Shown: piece by piece, positions 42,063 to 49,843 of the stretch | How the letters are laid out: every line of letters begins with the position of its first letter | How positions within the stretch are numbered: position 1 is the stretch's first letter | Assembly: GCF_021325795.1 (NCBI RefSeq) | Contig: NZ_JAHPZX010000001.1 | Location: forward strand, 310,001 to 374,000 | DNA: 64,000 nucleotides | DNA from: Bordetella sp. LUAb4 | GTDB lineage: Bacteria > Pseudomonadota > Gammaproteobacteria > Burkholderiales > Burkholderiaceae_B | Direction of reading: 5' to 3' | Notes under the pieces: generated by a model | Seen by the model: the letters and a program-made list of their open reading frames with translations, nothing else | The model's database searches: none | Told to the model about the DNA's origin: nothing | Program-made: the position numbers and the translations under genes

Positions 42063-43031
42063 ATGACGCCTATCCGCAAACTCCTGACCACGGCTGTTGC
42101 CGCGGCCACCCTCGCTTTCAGCGCCGCCGCCAGCGCGGCGTTTCCCGACAAGCCTCTGACCCTGGTGGTCGGCTTCTCCGCCGGCAGCAGCATCGACATG
42201 GTGGCACGCACGGTGGCCAGCAAGCTGTCGCAGAAGATCGGCCAGTCCGTCATCGTGGAGAACCGCAACGGCGCGGGCGGCAATGTGGCCGCCGACTATG
42301 TGTCGCGCAGCAAGGCCGACGGCTACACCCTGCTGGTGGTCGCCAACAGCATCGCCATCGCTCCCGCCTTGTACCCCGACCTGAAGTTCGACACGCAGAA
42401 GGATTTGCGCGCCGTGGCCTACGTCGGCATCGGCCCGGTCATCCTGAAGGTGAACAAGCAGCGTGGCTTCAAGACGCTGGCCGACCTGGTGACGTACGCC
42501 AAGGCGCATCCCGGTGCGTTGAACTATGGTTCTTCCGGCATCGGCGGCACGCCGCATATGGCCACCGTGCTGTTCGACGAAGTGGCGGGCATTTCGATGA
42601 CCCACATCCCCTACAAGGGCGGCGCCGATGCCTTGAGCGCGCTGCTGGGCGGCCAGGTCGACGTATTGCTCAACCCCTTGCTGGGCGACGCCGCCAACGA
42701 CCGCGTCATTCCGCTGGCCATTTCCGGCGACAAGCGCTCGCCGCTGTCGCCAGACGTGCCGACGTTCGGCGAACTGGGTTATCCCAAATATGACCTGGGC
42801 GTGTACTACGGCTTGATGGCGCCGGCGGGCGTGCCGGCGGACGTGGTCGCCAAGGTCAATGCCGCCGTCAACGAAACCCTGGCCGATCCGAGCATCGTCG
42901 AAGCGCTGACCACCCGCAGCGGCATCGTGCTCAAACGCGAGACCCCGCAGGAATTCCAGCAGTTCATCGACAAGGACATCGCGTTGTGGAAGGACGTGGT
43001 CCAACGCAATCGGGCGGCCATCGAGAAGTAA
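42063..43031 (+). CDS. Bug-family periplasmic receptor (tripartite tricarboxylate transport type)
   Basis: A 322-aa binding protein of the Bug family, very abundant in Bordetella and relatives. The signal peptide ends near SAAASAAFPDKPLTL. Characteristic stretches are VVGFSAGSSIDMVAR, VIVENRNGAGGNVAADYV and HIPYKGGADALSALLGGQVD. No TctA/TctB membrane genes are adjacent, as is common for these orphan receptors. Its position 233 bases after the hydantoinase-type fusion suggests capture of a hydantoin, amide or carboxylate for that enzyme. The 233-base gap is AT-rich near 41930-41970 and may hold a separate promoter. Confidence 0.92.
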   Translation: MTPIRKLLTTAVAAATLAFSAAASAAFPDKPLTLVVGFSAGSSIDMVARTVASKLSQKIGQSVIVENRNGAGGNVAADYVSRSKADGYTLLVVANSIAIAPALYPDLKFDTQKDLRAVAYVGIGPVILKVNKQRGFKTLADLVTYAKAHPGALNYGSSGIGGTPHMATVLFDEVAGISMTHIPYKGGADALSALLGGQVDVLLNPLLGDAANDRVIPLAISGDKRSPLSPDVPTFGELGYPKYDLGVYYGLMAPAGVPADVVAKVNAAVNETLADPSIVEALTTRSGIVLKRETPQEFQQFIDKDIALWKDVVQRNRAAIEK

Positions 43032-43172
43032 GCCGCGGACGCAGGCGAGGTTTTCATACCGCCACCGCCGACCACAGCCACAGCTGCGACTACGACTACG
43101 ACTACGGTTAGGGCCACGACCACAGCCGCGCCACGATGCACAGGACGTTTTTGCATTTCGATGACGGGGCTG

Positions 43173-43200
43173 GTGACAAAACAAAAAAAGCATGTATAAT
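43173..43200 (+). promoter_or_regulatory. Sigma-70 promoter of tRNA-Gly (copy 2)
   Basis: GTGACA at 43173-43178 and a perfect TATAAT at 43195-43200 are separated by 16 bases. Transcription would start about 70 bases before the tRNA. The 140 bases before it carry a short CGACTA repeat but no gene. Confidence 0.75.
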
Positions 43201-43280
43201 CTTTTTCTCGCCGCTTTTCGAAGCGGCGAATTTATCGAAGCGATGCAGTAGGCGTAGCACTAGCCGGCAACGATAAATAC

Positions 43281-43356
43281 GCGGGAGTAGCTCAGTTGGT
43301 AGAGCGCAACCTTGCCAAGGTTGAGGTCGCGAGTTCGAGACTCGTCTCCCGCTCCA
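43281..43356 (+). tRNA. tRNA-Gly (anticodon GCC), copy 2
   Basis: This copy is identical over all 76 bases to the one at 2015-2090, including the encoded CCA. The identity extends a few bases upstream (AATAC). The two genes face the same way, 41 kb apart. This copy has the better promoter and a stronger terminator. Confidence 0.97.
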
Positions 43357-43362
43357 AATTCT

Positions 43363-43395
43363 AAAAAGCCGAAAGACTATGTCTTTCGGCTTTTT
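43363..43395 (+). terminator. Intrinsic terminator of tRNA-Gly copy 2
   Basis: AAAAAGCCGAAAGAC, loop TAT, and GTCTTTCGGCTTTTT form a perfect 15-bp stem with a terminal T-run, seven bases after the tRNA. Confidence 0.92.
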
Positions 43396-43734
43396 GCATT
43401 TCAGCGGCCGTCCGTTCCCATTTCAGGCCCCCCATTCGCGATGGGCGATCTTGCGCAGCGCCCGCCGTCTTGCACGGCGCCAGGCCTTGACGCTCCCATC
43501 GCGGATCGTTCGCCGCCCATAACCGGCTGTTATCGCTCGCCGCCGTGGGCAGGCAATTTTTCCTTTGCCATTCAAGGCTTTGAAGGATATTCAGCGGTCG
43601 ACCGCGAGCACCTCGGCTAGTGGAATCCCCTTAGCTGCGGGAGCAGGCGTGTTGGCTCACACTGGCGCCCAGGCCTTCCCGAGCGCGTCCAGCCAACGCG
43701 TCTCCTATCTCATCCTTGAAATCTCCCGATCATC
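43396..43734 (+). other. Non-coding stretch before the D-carbamoylase gene
   Basis: About 340 bases without a supportable gene. Short frames here lack ribosome sites. It should contain the promoter of the D-carbamoylase gene; no clear palindromic operator or repeat is seen. Confidence 0.5.
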
Positions 43735-44682
43735 ATGAGCCGCATCCTTCGCGCCGCCGCCGCCCAACTGGGCCCCATCCAGCGGGCCGACTCCCGCCCC
43801 GCCACGCTCAAACGCCTGATCGACCTGCTCGAACACGCCGCAAGCAAGGGCGCGCAGCTCGTCGTCTTTCCCGAACTGGCCCTGACTACCTTCTTTCCCC
43901 GCTGGCTGCTCGAACCGTCCGAACTGGACGGGTACTACGAGCCCGCCATGCCCAATCCCAATGTCGCGCCGCTATTCGACCGCGCGCGTGAACTGGGCGT
44001 CGGCTTCTACCTCGGCTACGCGGAAAAGACCCCCGAGGGCCTGCACTACAACAGCGCCATCACGGTCGGTCCCGACGGCAAGATCCTCTCCAAATACCGT
44101 AAGGTGCACCTGCCGGGTTCGGTCGAGCCGCGCCCCGGCGCCAAGGTCCATCAACTGGAGAAGCGCTACTTCCTCTACGGCGACCTGGGCTTCGAGGCTT
44201 TCTACGGCCCCGACGCCTGGGGCGCGCCAGTGACCGGCATGCTCATATGCAATGACCGCCGCTGGCCCGAAGGCTGGCGCAGCTATGGCCTGCAGGGGAC
44301 CGAGCTGATGCTGATCGGCTACAACTCGGCCGCCTACGACCCCAACGGCGGCACCAGCGAAGACCAGGCGCTGCGCACGTTCCATTCGATGCTGGCAACC
44401 CAGGGCAACGCATACATGAATTCGACCTGGGCGATCAGCACCGCCAAGGCCGGCGTCGAAGACGGCTTCGGCTTGATCGGCTCGAGTTGCATCGTCGACC
44501 CAAACGGCGTGGTCGTGGCGCAAGCGCAGACCCTGGAAGACGAAGTGATCGTGGCGGACTGCGACCTCGACGCCTGCAAGCAGGGCAAGGAGAAGATGTT
44601 CAACTTCGCCAACCATCGGCGCCCGCAGCATTACCATCGCCTGGTCGACCAGGTCGGCGCGCAGCTGCCGCCTAAGCGCTGA
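43735..44682 (+). CDS. N-carbamoyl-D-amino-acid hydrolase
   Basis: D-carbamoylase hydrolyses N-carbamoyl-D-amino acids to D-amino acids, CO2 and ammonia. It is a cytosolic nitrilase-superfamily enzyme of 315 aa. The catalytic triad is Glu47 in VVFPELALTTFFPRW, Lys123 in SKYRKVHLPG and Cys172 in MLICNDRRWPEGWR. The CNDRRWPE context is the mark of the D-specific carbamoylases. With the D-hydantoinase and racemase just downstream it completes a hydantoin-to-D-amino-acid route. The gene is monocistronic or first of the set, with the LysR gene next. Confidence 0.93.
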   Translation: MSRILRAAAAQLGPIQRADSRPATLKRLIDLLEHAASKGAQLVVFPELALTTFFPRWLLEPSELDGYYEPAMPNPNVAPLFDRARELGVGFYLGYAEKTPEGLHYNSAITVGPDGKILSKYRKVHLPGSVEPRPGAKVHQLEKRYFLYGDLGFEAFYGPDAWGAPVTGMLICNDRRWPEGWRSYGLQGTELMLIGYNSAAYDPNGGTSEDQALRTFHSMLATQGNAYMNSTWAISTAKAGVEDGFGLIGSSCIVDPNGVVVAQAQTLEDEVIVADCDLDACKQGKEKMFNFANHRRPQHYHRLVDQVGAQLPPKR

Positions 44683-44814
44683 ACACGGTGCACGGATCGC
44701 GCAGCCCCGCAAATACGGCACGGCCGCCTGAAAGTCGGAGATAATCGATGTGCCGGTCTCATGCCGGCGCCTCTTTTTTCTACCGACCCGCAAGCCGAAA
44801 GCTTCAGGACACCG

Positions 44815-45774
44815 ATGCCGGATCGCTCCAAGCCCCTGCCCGGCGCGCCCTTGAACCTGCGCCAGATCGAAGTCTTCCACGCCATCATGGTCACGGGGTC
44901 GATCAGCGAGGCCGGACGCCTGCTGCACGTGTCCCAACCCGCCATCAGCCGGGCCCTGGCCACCATGGAACAGCGAGTGGGCTTCGCGCTGTTCGAACGG
45001 ATCAAGGGCAGGCTGCACCCGACCAAGGAAGCCTCGCAGATCTTCCTGGCGACCGAATCCATTCACGCGGAAGTGTCGCAGCTGAACGAGATGATCGGCA
45101 CGCTGGCCGCGCAGGGCAACGGTCTGCTGCGTATCGGGTCGACGCCCAGTTTCGCCGAATGGCTGGTGCCCGAAGCCGTCGGCCTCTTCATCAAGCGCTA
45201 TCCCGACGCGCGGATCAAGTACCGTCCCCAGAGCATGGACGCGCTGCTGCCGCAACTGCTGCTGGGGCAGGTGGACGTGGCAATCTCCACGGTCGATCCC
45301 GACCACCCCAATCTGCAGACGCAGTCGCTGCCGCTGGGGCAGATCGTCTGCGTGCTGCCGCGCCGGCATCGACTGGCCGACGCACCGGTCATCCGGCCCG
45401 ACATGCTGGCCGACGAAACGATCATCGGCTACGGCTCCCACACGCCGCTGGGCACACGGGTGCAGTCCTTCTGGAATACCGTCAACATGGCGCCGAAGAT
45501 CGAGGTGCGCTCGCCGCAGACGGCCTGCGCGTTCGTGCGCTCGGGCGTGGGCGTGGCCCTGATCGACACCTACGGCATCACGACCAGCCTGGCCGCCGAC
45601 ACGTGCATCAAGCCGATCGAACCCACGGTCGAACTCAACGTGCACCTCTCCCACAACCGCGCGCAGCCCATTGGGTCGCTGGGCAAGGCCTTCGTGCGCC
45701 TATTCGAAGGCATACTCAAGTCGCGCTACGAACCGTGGGAAAACCAGCTGACCCAGGCCGCCCGCCAGCCGTGA
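44815..45774 (+). CDS. LysR-family regulator of the hydantoin module
   Basis: A 319-aa LysR regulator. The HTH covers LRQIEVFHAIMVTGSISEAG and LLHVSQPAISRALATMEQRV. The effector domain begins near residue 75 (GLLRIGSTPSFAEWLVPEAV). This resembles the nodulation/LysR-OccR group controlling amino-acid and opine catabolism. The ATG at 44815 has CAGGAC upstream; an earlier in-frame ATG at 44761 lacks a ribosome site. It lies between D-carbamoylase and D-hydantoinase on the same strand and likely controls both. The 260-base gap after it has no other gene. Confidence 0.88.
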   Translation: MPDRSKPLPGAPLNLRQIEVFHAIMVTGSISEAGRLLHVSQPAISRALATMEQRVGFALFERIKGRLHPTKEASQIFLATESIHAEVSQLNEMIGTLAAQGNGLLRIGSTPSFAEWLVPEAVGLFIKRYPDARIKYRPQSMDALLPQLLLGQVDVAISTVDPDHPNLQTQSLPLGQIVCVLPRRHRLADAPVIRPDMLADETIIGYGSHTPLGTRVQSFWNTVNMAPKIEVRSPQTACAFVRSGVGVALIDTYGITTSLAADTCIKPIEPTVELNVHLSHNRAQPIGSLGKAFVRLFEGILKSRYEPWENQLTQAARQP

Positions 45775-46034
45775 GGCGCCCTGCGCCCGCCGTAACGCGC
45801 CCGCCATGCTCACTGGAGCCGCGCCCATGCCTATTCGTGGCGCGGCCATGCAACAACGTTATGGGCCAAGCCATCCCGCTCCGCCCGGCGCACCGATTCT
45901 TGTTTGAAAACAGGCGCTTGCCTCGTTCCCGCGCCAGCGCCTCCCAGGCTGGGATTGGTAGTTTCCCATAGTGATTCCCCCTGCGGTGGCGCGCATCATG
46001 GACGGCGATCCGACCACCGAAGAAGCCGAGCCCC

Positions 46035-47507
46035 ATGCAGAACTTCGATCTCACCATCCACAATGGCCGCATCGTCACCGACGTCGACGAATTCAACGGC
46101 GATATTGGCATCCGCGCCGGCAAGATCGCGGCGATCGCCCCTTCGCTGCCCCAGGGCACACGCCATATCGACGCCACTGGCCGCCTGGTCATGCCGGGCG
46201 GCATCGACAGCCATTGCCACATCGAACAGCTCTCCAGCATGGGCGTGATGTGCGCCGACGACTGGTACAGCGCCAGTGTCTCGGCCGCCTTCGGCGGCAA
46301 CACCACCATCGTGCCCTTCGCCGCCCAGCACCGTGGCGACTCGCTCAAGGACATAGCCGAACGCTACGCCGCTTCGGCCGCCGCCAAGTCGGTGATCGAC
46401 TACAGCTACCACCTCATCATTACCGACCCGACGCCGCAAACGCTGGATCACGAACTCCCCGCGCTGATCCGCGCCGGCATCACGTCGTTCAAGGTCTTCA
46501 TGACCTACGACAAGATGAAGCTCGACGATAAACAGCTGCTCGATGTGTTCGCCGTGGCCGCGCGCGAAGGCGCGCTACCCATGGTTCACGCCGAGAATAA
46601 TGACGTCATCGCGTGGATCGCGCGCCACCTGCTGGCTGCCGGCTACACCGCGCCCAAGTACCACGCGGTGGCCCACGACCCCAACGCCGAGGACGAAGCC
46701 ACCCAGCGCGCCATCCGCCTGGCCTCGGTGCTGGAAGTGCCGGTCATGATCGTCCACGTGTCCACCCAGGGTGGCGCCCAGGCCGTGCATGCGGCGCGAG
46801 CGGTGGGCGCGCCGGTGTTCGGCGAAACCTGCCCGCACTATCTGCTGCTGACGGCCGACGATCTGGACTTACCCTCGACCGAAGGTGCCAAGTTCTGCTG
46901 CAGCCCGCCGCCGCGCGATCCGGCCTCGCAGGAGGCGCTATGGCAAAGCCTGCAAAGCGGTGGCCTGACGCTGCTGTCGTCCGACCATGCGCCCTACCGC
47001 TACGACGAGACCGGCAAGATCCCTTACGGCGACAAGACCACCTTCAAGCAGATGGCCAACGGCATGCCGGGCTTGGAAACGCGCATGCCACTGCTGTTCT
47101 CCGAAGGGGTGGGCAAAGGCCGCATCGACCTTCAGCAGTTCGTCGCGCTGACCTCGGCCAATCATGCGCGCATGTATGGCATGTACCCGCGCAAGGGCGC
47201 GCTGGCCGAAGGATCGGATGCCGACATCGCCATCTGGGACCCGCATAAGACCGTGCGCATTGCCTGGCAAGACCTGCACGACGCGGTCGGCTACACCCCT
47301 TACGAAGGCCGCGAGGTCAGGGGTTGGCCCACGACCGTCATCAGCCGCGGGGAAGTGATCGTCGACGGCGGCAAGCTCGACGCCGAGCGTGGACGCGGCA
47401 GTTTCATCGCGCGCGGCCAGCCTGGCCCATTGGCCGAACCGCGGGAGCCCAGCCCGCGCGCCGCCTTCCTGCGCAAGATTTTCCCGGATACGCAGGCCGG
47501 TGCCTGA
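46035..47507 (+). CDS. D-hydantoinase / dihydropyrimidinase
   Basis: A metal-dependent cyclic amidohydrolase that opens 5-substituted hydantoins (or dihydropyrimidines) to N-carbamoyl amino acids. The 490-aa chain has the first metal ligands His60 and His62 in GGIDSHCHIEQ, the carboxylated Lys153 in SFKVFMTYDK, His185 in MVHAENND, His241 in IVHVSTQGG and Asp317 in LLSSDHAPY. All binuclear-site ligands are present. The C-terminal 40 residues are Pro/Arg-rich. The context with D-carbamoylase and hydantoin racemase favours hydantoinase over pyrimidine catabolism, though both activities may exist. Confidence 0.92.
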   Translation: MQNFDLTIHNGRIVTDVDEFNGDIGIRAGKIAAIAPSLPQGTRHIDATGRLVMPGGIDSHCHIEQLSSMGVMCADDWYSASVSAAFGGNTTIVPFAAQHRGDSLKDIAERYAASAAAKSVIDYSYHLIITDPTPQTLDHELPALIRAGITSFKVFMTYDKMKLDDKQLLDVFAVAAREGALPMVHAENNDVIAWIARHLLAAGYTAPKYHAVAHDPNAEDEATQRAIRLASVLEVPVMIVHVSTQGGAQAVHAARAVGAPVFGETCPHYLLLTADDLDLPSTEGAKFCCSPPPRDPASQEALWQSLQSGGLTLLSSDHAPYRYDETGKIPYGDKTTFKQMANGMPGLETRMPLLFSEGVGKGRIDLQQFVALTSANHARMYGMYPRKGALAEGSDADIAIWDPHKTVRIAWQDLHDAVGYTPYEGREVRGWPTTVISRGEVIVDGGKLDAERGRGSFIARGQPGPLAEPREPSPRAAFLRKIFPDTQAGA

Positions 47508-47535
47508 TGACTTCTTTCAAAACAAGGAATCCGCC

Positions 47536-48234
47536 ATGAGCGCCAGCATGCCCGATGCTCTTCCCCGTATCGTCGTGATCAACCCCAACTCCTTGACCGC
47601 CATGACAGGCGCCATCGCCGACGCCGTGGCGGTATTCGCGCCGCTGCCCATCCGCATCGACTGCCTGACCACGCCCGACGGTCCGCCAGGCATCGAAACC
47701 CAGCTCGATTCCGACATCGCCGTCGGCCCGCTTTTCGCGCTCGCCAAGGAACAGGCCGCCGACGCCGCCGCGATCGTCATCGCCTGCTTCAGCGACCCGG
47801 GCCTGTGGGCACTGCGCGAGCACTTCCCGTTTCCCGTCCTGGGCATCGGTGAAGCCAGCATGCTGACCGCCATGGCCACGCGCACGCGCATCGGCGTGAT
47901 CGCCGCCGCGCGCCAATCGCTGCCGCGCCATTACCGCTATTTCGCCCAGATGGGACTGGAGAAGCGGGTAGCGGGCGAACGCTCGCTCGACCTGCACATG
48001 ACCGACCTGGCGGACGAGGAAAACACCTTCAAGCGGCTGGCGCAAGTCGCCCGTACCCTGCGGGACGAAGACGGCGCGGAAGTGCTGGTGCTGGGATGCG
48101 CCGGCTTCGGCCGCCAGCGCGCGCGCCTTGAACAGGACTGCGGCCTGCCAGTGATCGAACCGTCGCAGGCAGCGGTGGGCATGGCCGTCGCGCGGATCTT
48201 CACAGGCGCTCAGGCTCCTCGCAGCTTGCTTTAA
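47536..48234 (+). CDS. hyuE: Hydantoin racemase (Asp/Glu racemase family)
   Basis: A 232-aa two-cysteine racemase. The N-terminus IVVINPNSLTAMTGAI is the family hallmark. The catalytic pair is Cys84 in IVIACFSDPGL and Cys188 in VLVLGCAGFG. It would interconvert D- and L-5-substituted hydantoins so that the D-specific enzymes can use all of the substrate. The ATG at 47536 (with AAGGAATCC ahead) lies 28 bases after the D-hydantoinase stop, so the two are likely co-transcribed. The longer frame back to 47389 is a shadow. Confidence 0.9.
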   Translation: MSASMPDALPRIVVINPNSLTAMTGAIADAVAVFAPLPIRIDCLTTPDGPPGIETQLDSDIAVGPLFALAKEQAADAAAIVIACFSDPGLWALREHFPFPVLGIGEASMLTAMATRTRIGVIAAARQSLPRHYRYFAQMGLEKRVAGERSLDLHMTDLADEENTFKRLAQVARTLRDEDGAEVLVLGCAGFGRQRARLEQDCGLPVIEPSQAAVGMAVARIFTGAQAPRSLL

Positions 48235-48320
48235 GCTCGCCGGCACTAGAATGACGAGCTGGTCCTGCCGCCGCAGAGCCACGACTAGCCCCCGTCGCCG
48301 GCAACGGCGCTTCTCGTCCC

Positions 48321-49826
48321 GTGTCCACCATCGACTCCGGCACTACGCCTGATCCAGCTTCCGGCGCTGATACGCAGCGCAGGGAACGTATCGATCCCCA
48401 GGTCTGGAAAATCGCCGGGGTGGTGATGCTGGCGCCGCTCATGGCGCAGCTGGACTCGACCGTGGTCAACGTCTCGCTGTCGACCTTGGCGGAAAAACTC
48501 GATACCACGCTGACGACCATCCAGTGGGTGTCCAGCGGCTATCTGCTCGCCCTGGCCCTGACGCTGCCGCTGACCGGCTGGCTGGTGGACCGCGTGGGCG
48601 CGCGCAGGGTGTATCTGGCGACGTTCTCGATCTTTACGCTGACCTCGCTGCTATGCGGGATCGCCACCACGGCGCCCAGCCTGATCCTGTTCCGAATCCT
48701 GCAAGGCATGGCCGGTGGCGTGCTGACACCGCTGTCCCAGATGATGATGGCGCGCACGGCCGGCCGCAATATGGCGCGGGTCATGGGGATCGCGGTGATG
48801 CCGGTGATGATCGGACCTATCCTGGGCCCGACCCTGGCAGGGTTGATCCTGCAGCATGCGGGCTGGCAGTGGATCTTTCTGGTCAACCTGCCAGTCGGCA
48901 TATTGGCTACCCTGCTGGCGTGGCGTGTGCTGCCGCCCGATCGCGACCTGCGGGTGCGCCGCAGTTTCGACGCGCTGGGCTTCATCATGCTGGCACCGGC
49001 CCTGGCCATGCTGCTGCACAGCCTGGAAACGCTGGCCAGCGGCGACGGCACGGATCCGCAAGGCGTCTGGCTGGAGCTGAGCGCGGCCATCGTGCTGCTG
49101 GCGGCTTTTCTGTGGCATGCCACGCGGCGGGCGGGCGCGGCCCTGATCGACATCCGCCTGTTCCGCACGCGCACTTTCAGCGCCTCGGCCGCGACGCAGT
49201 TCCTGACCAACTGCATGACCTACGGCGGGCAACTGCTGTTTCCCCTCTACCTGATCACGGCGCGGGGCTACTCGCCGTCGCGCGCGGGCATCCTGCTGGC
49301 GCTGATGGGACTGGGCCTGCTCTGCGCCTTTCCCCTGATGGGCAAGCTCACGGACCGCTACGGTTCGCGCCGCGTCGCCACGGGCGGGGCGCTGATCGGG
49401 CTGATCGGCACGCTGCCGTTCGTCCTGGTGGACCGCTACGAAATGCCCGACCTGATGATCTGCGCCTTGCTCTGGCTGCGCGGCACGGGGCTGGGGTCCA
49501 TCAACATCCCGTCGATGTCCTCGGCCTACGCGGACATGCCGCGCGAACGGCTGCCGGTGGCGACCACTGCCCTGAACATCGTGCAACGCCTCGGCGGCCC
49601 CATCGCCACCACGGTCCTGGCGATCTGGCTGCACGCCAGCCTGGGTTCATACATGAACGACACAGCCGCGGCGAACGGCGCGGCAGCGGCCTATGCAACG
49701 GCGAATTTCGCGGCCGCGAACCACACAGCAGCCGCATTCTCCAGCACCTTCGCCCTGTTCTGCGTGGTGCATGCCCTGGGCGTGATAGCCGCGGCCATGA
49801 TCCCTGGACGCAAGAACCGTCCGTAG
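48321..49826 (+). CDS. DHA2-family (14-TM) drug exporter
   Basis: A 501-aa MFS exporter of the EmrB/QacA branch. It begins with a GTG (CCCGTGTCC). Motif D1 is in APLMAQLDSTVVNVSLSTL, motif A in GWLVDRVGARRVYLA, and motif C-like Gly/Pro residues are in VMIGPILGPTLAG. An Ala/Asn-rich periplasmic loop (AAANGAAAAYATANFAAANHT) precedes the last helix. No membrane-fusion protein or outer-membrane partner is next to it. It lies 17 bases upstream of the sensor-kinase gene, suggesting co-expression. Confidence 0.9.
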   Translation: MSTIDSGTTPDPASGADTQRRERIDPQVWKIAGVVMLAPLMAQLDSTVVNVSLSTLAEKLDTTLTTIQWVSSGYLLALALTLPLTGWLVDRVGARRVYLATFSIFTLTSLLCGIATTAPSLILFRILQGMAGGVLTPLSQMMMARTAGRNMARVMGIAVMPVMIGPILGPTLAGLILQHAGWQWIFLVNLPVGILATLLAWRVLPPDRDLRVRRSFDALGFIMLAPALAMLLHSLETLASGDGTDPQGVWLELSAAIVLLAAFLWHATRRAGAALIDIRLFRTRTFSASAATQFLTNCMTYGGQLLFPLYLITARGYSPSRAGILLALMGLGLLCAFPLMGKLTDRYGSRRVATGGALIGLIGTLPFVLVDRYEMPDLMICALLWLRGTGLGSINIPSMSSAYADMPRERLPVATTALNIVQRLGGPIATTVLAIWLHASLGSYMNDTAAANGAAAAYATANFAAANHTAAAFSSTFALFCVVHALGVIAAAMIPGRKNRP

Positions 49827-49843
49827 CGCGGTATGCTCCGCGC

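Noticed and set aside
2015-43356. A 41-kb integrative element using tRNA-Gly as attachment site
   Set aside because: No integrase, excisionase or conjugation gene lies in the interval, and most genes look like chromosomal metabolism; kept only as an observation.
48524-49843. Upstream 440 codons of the kinase frame
   Set aside because: This part is the out-of-frame shadow of the DHA2 exporter; the ATPase domain starts right after 49844.
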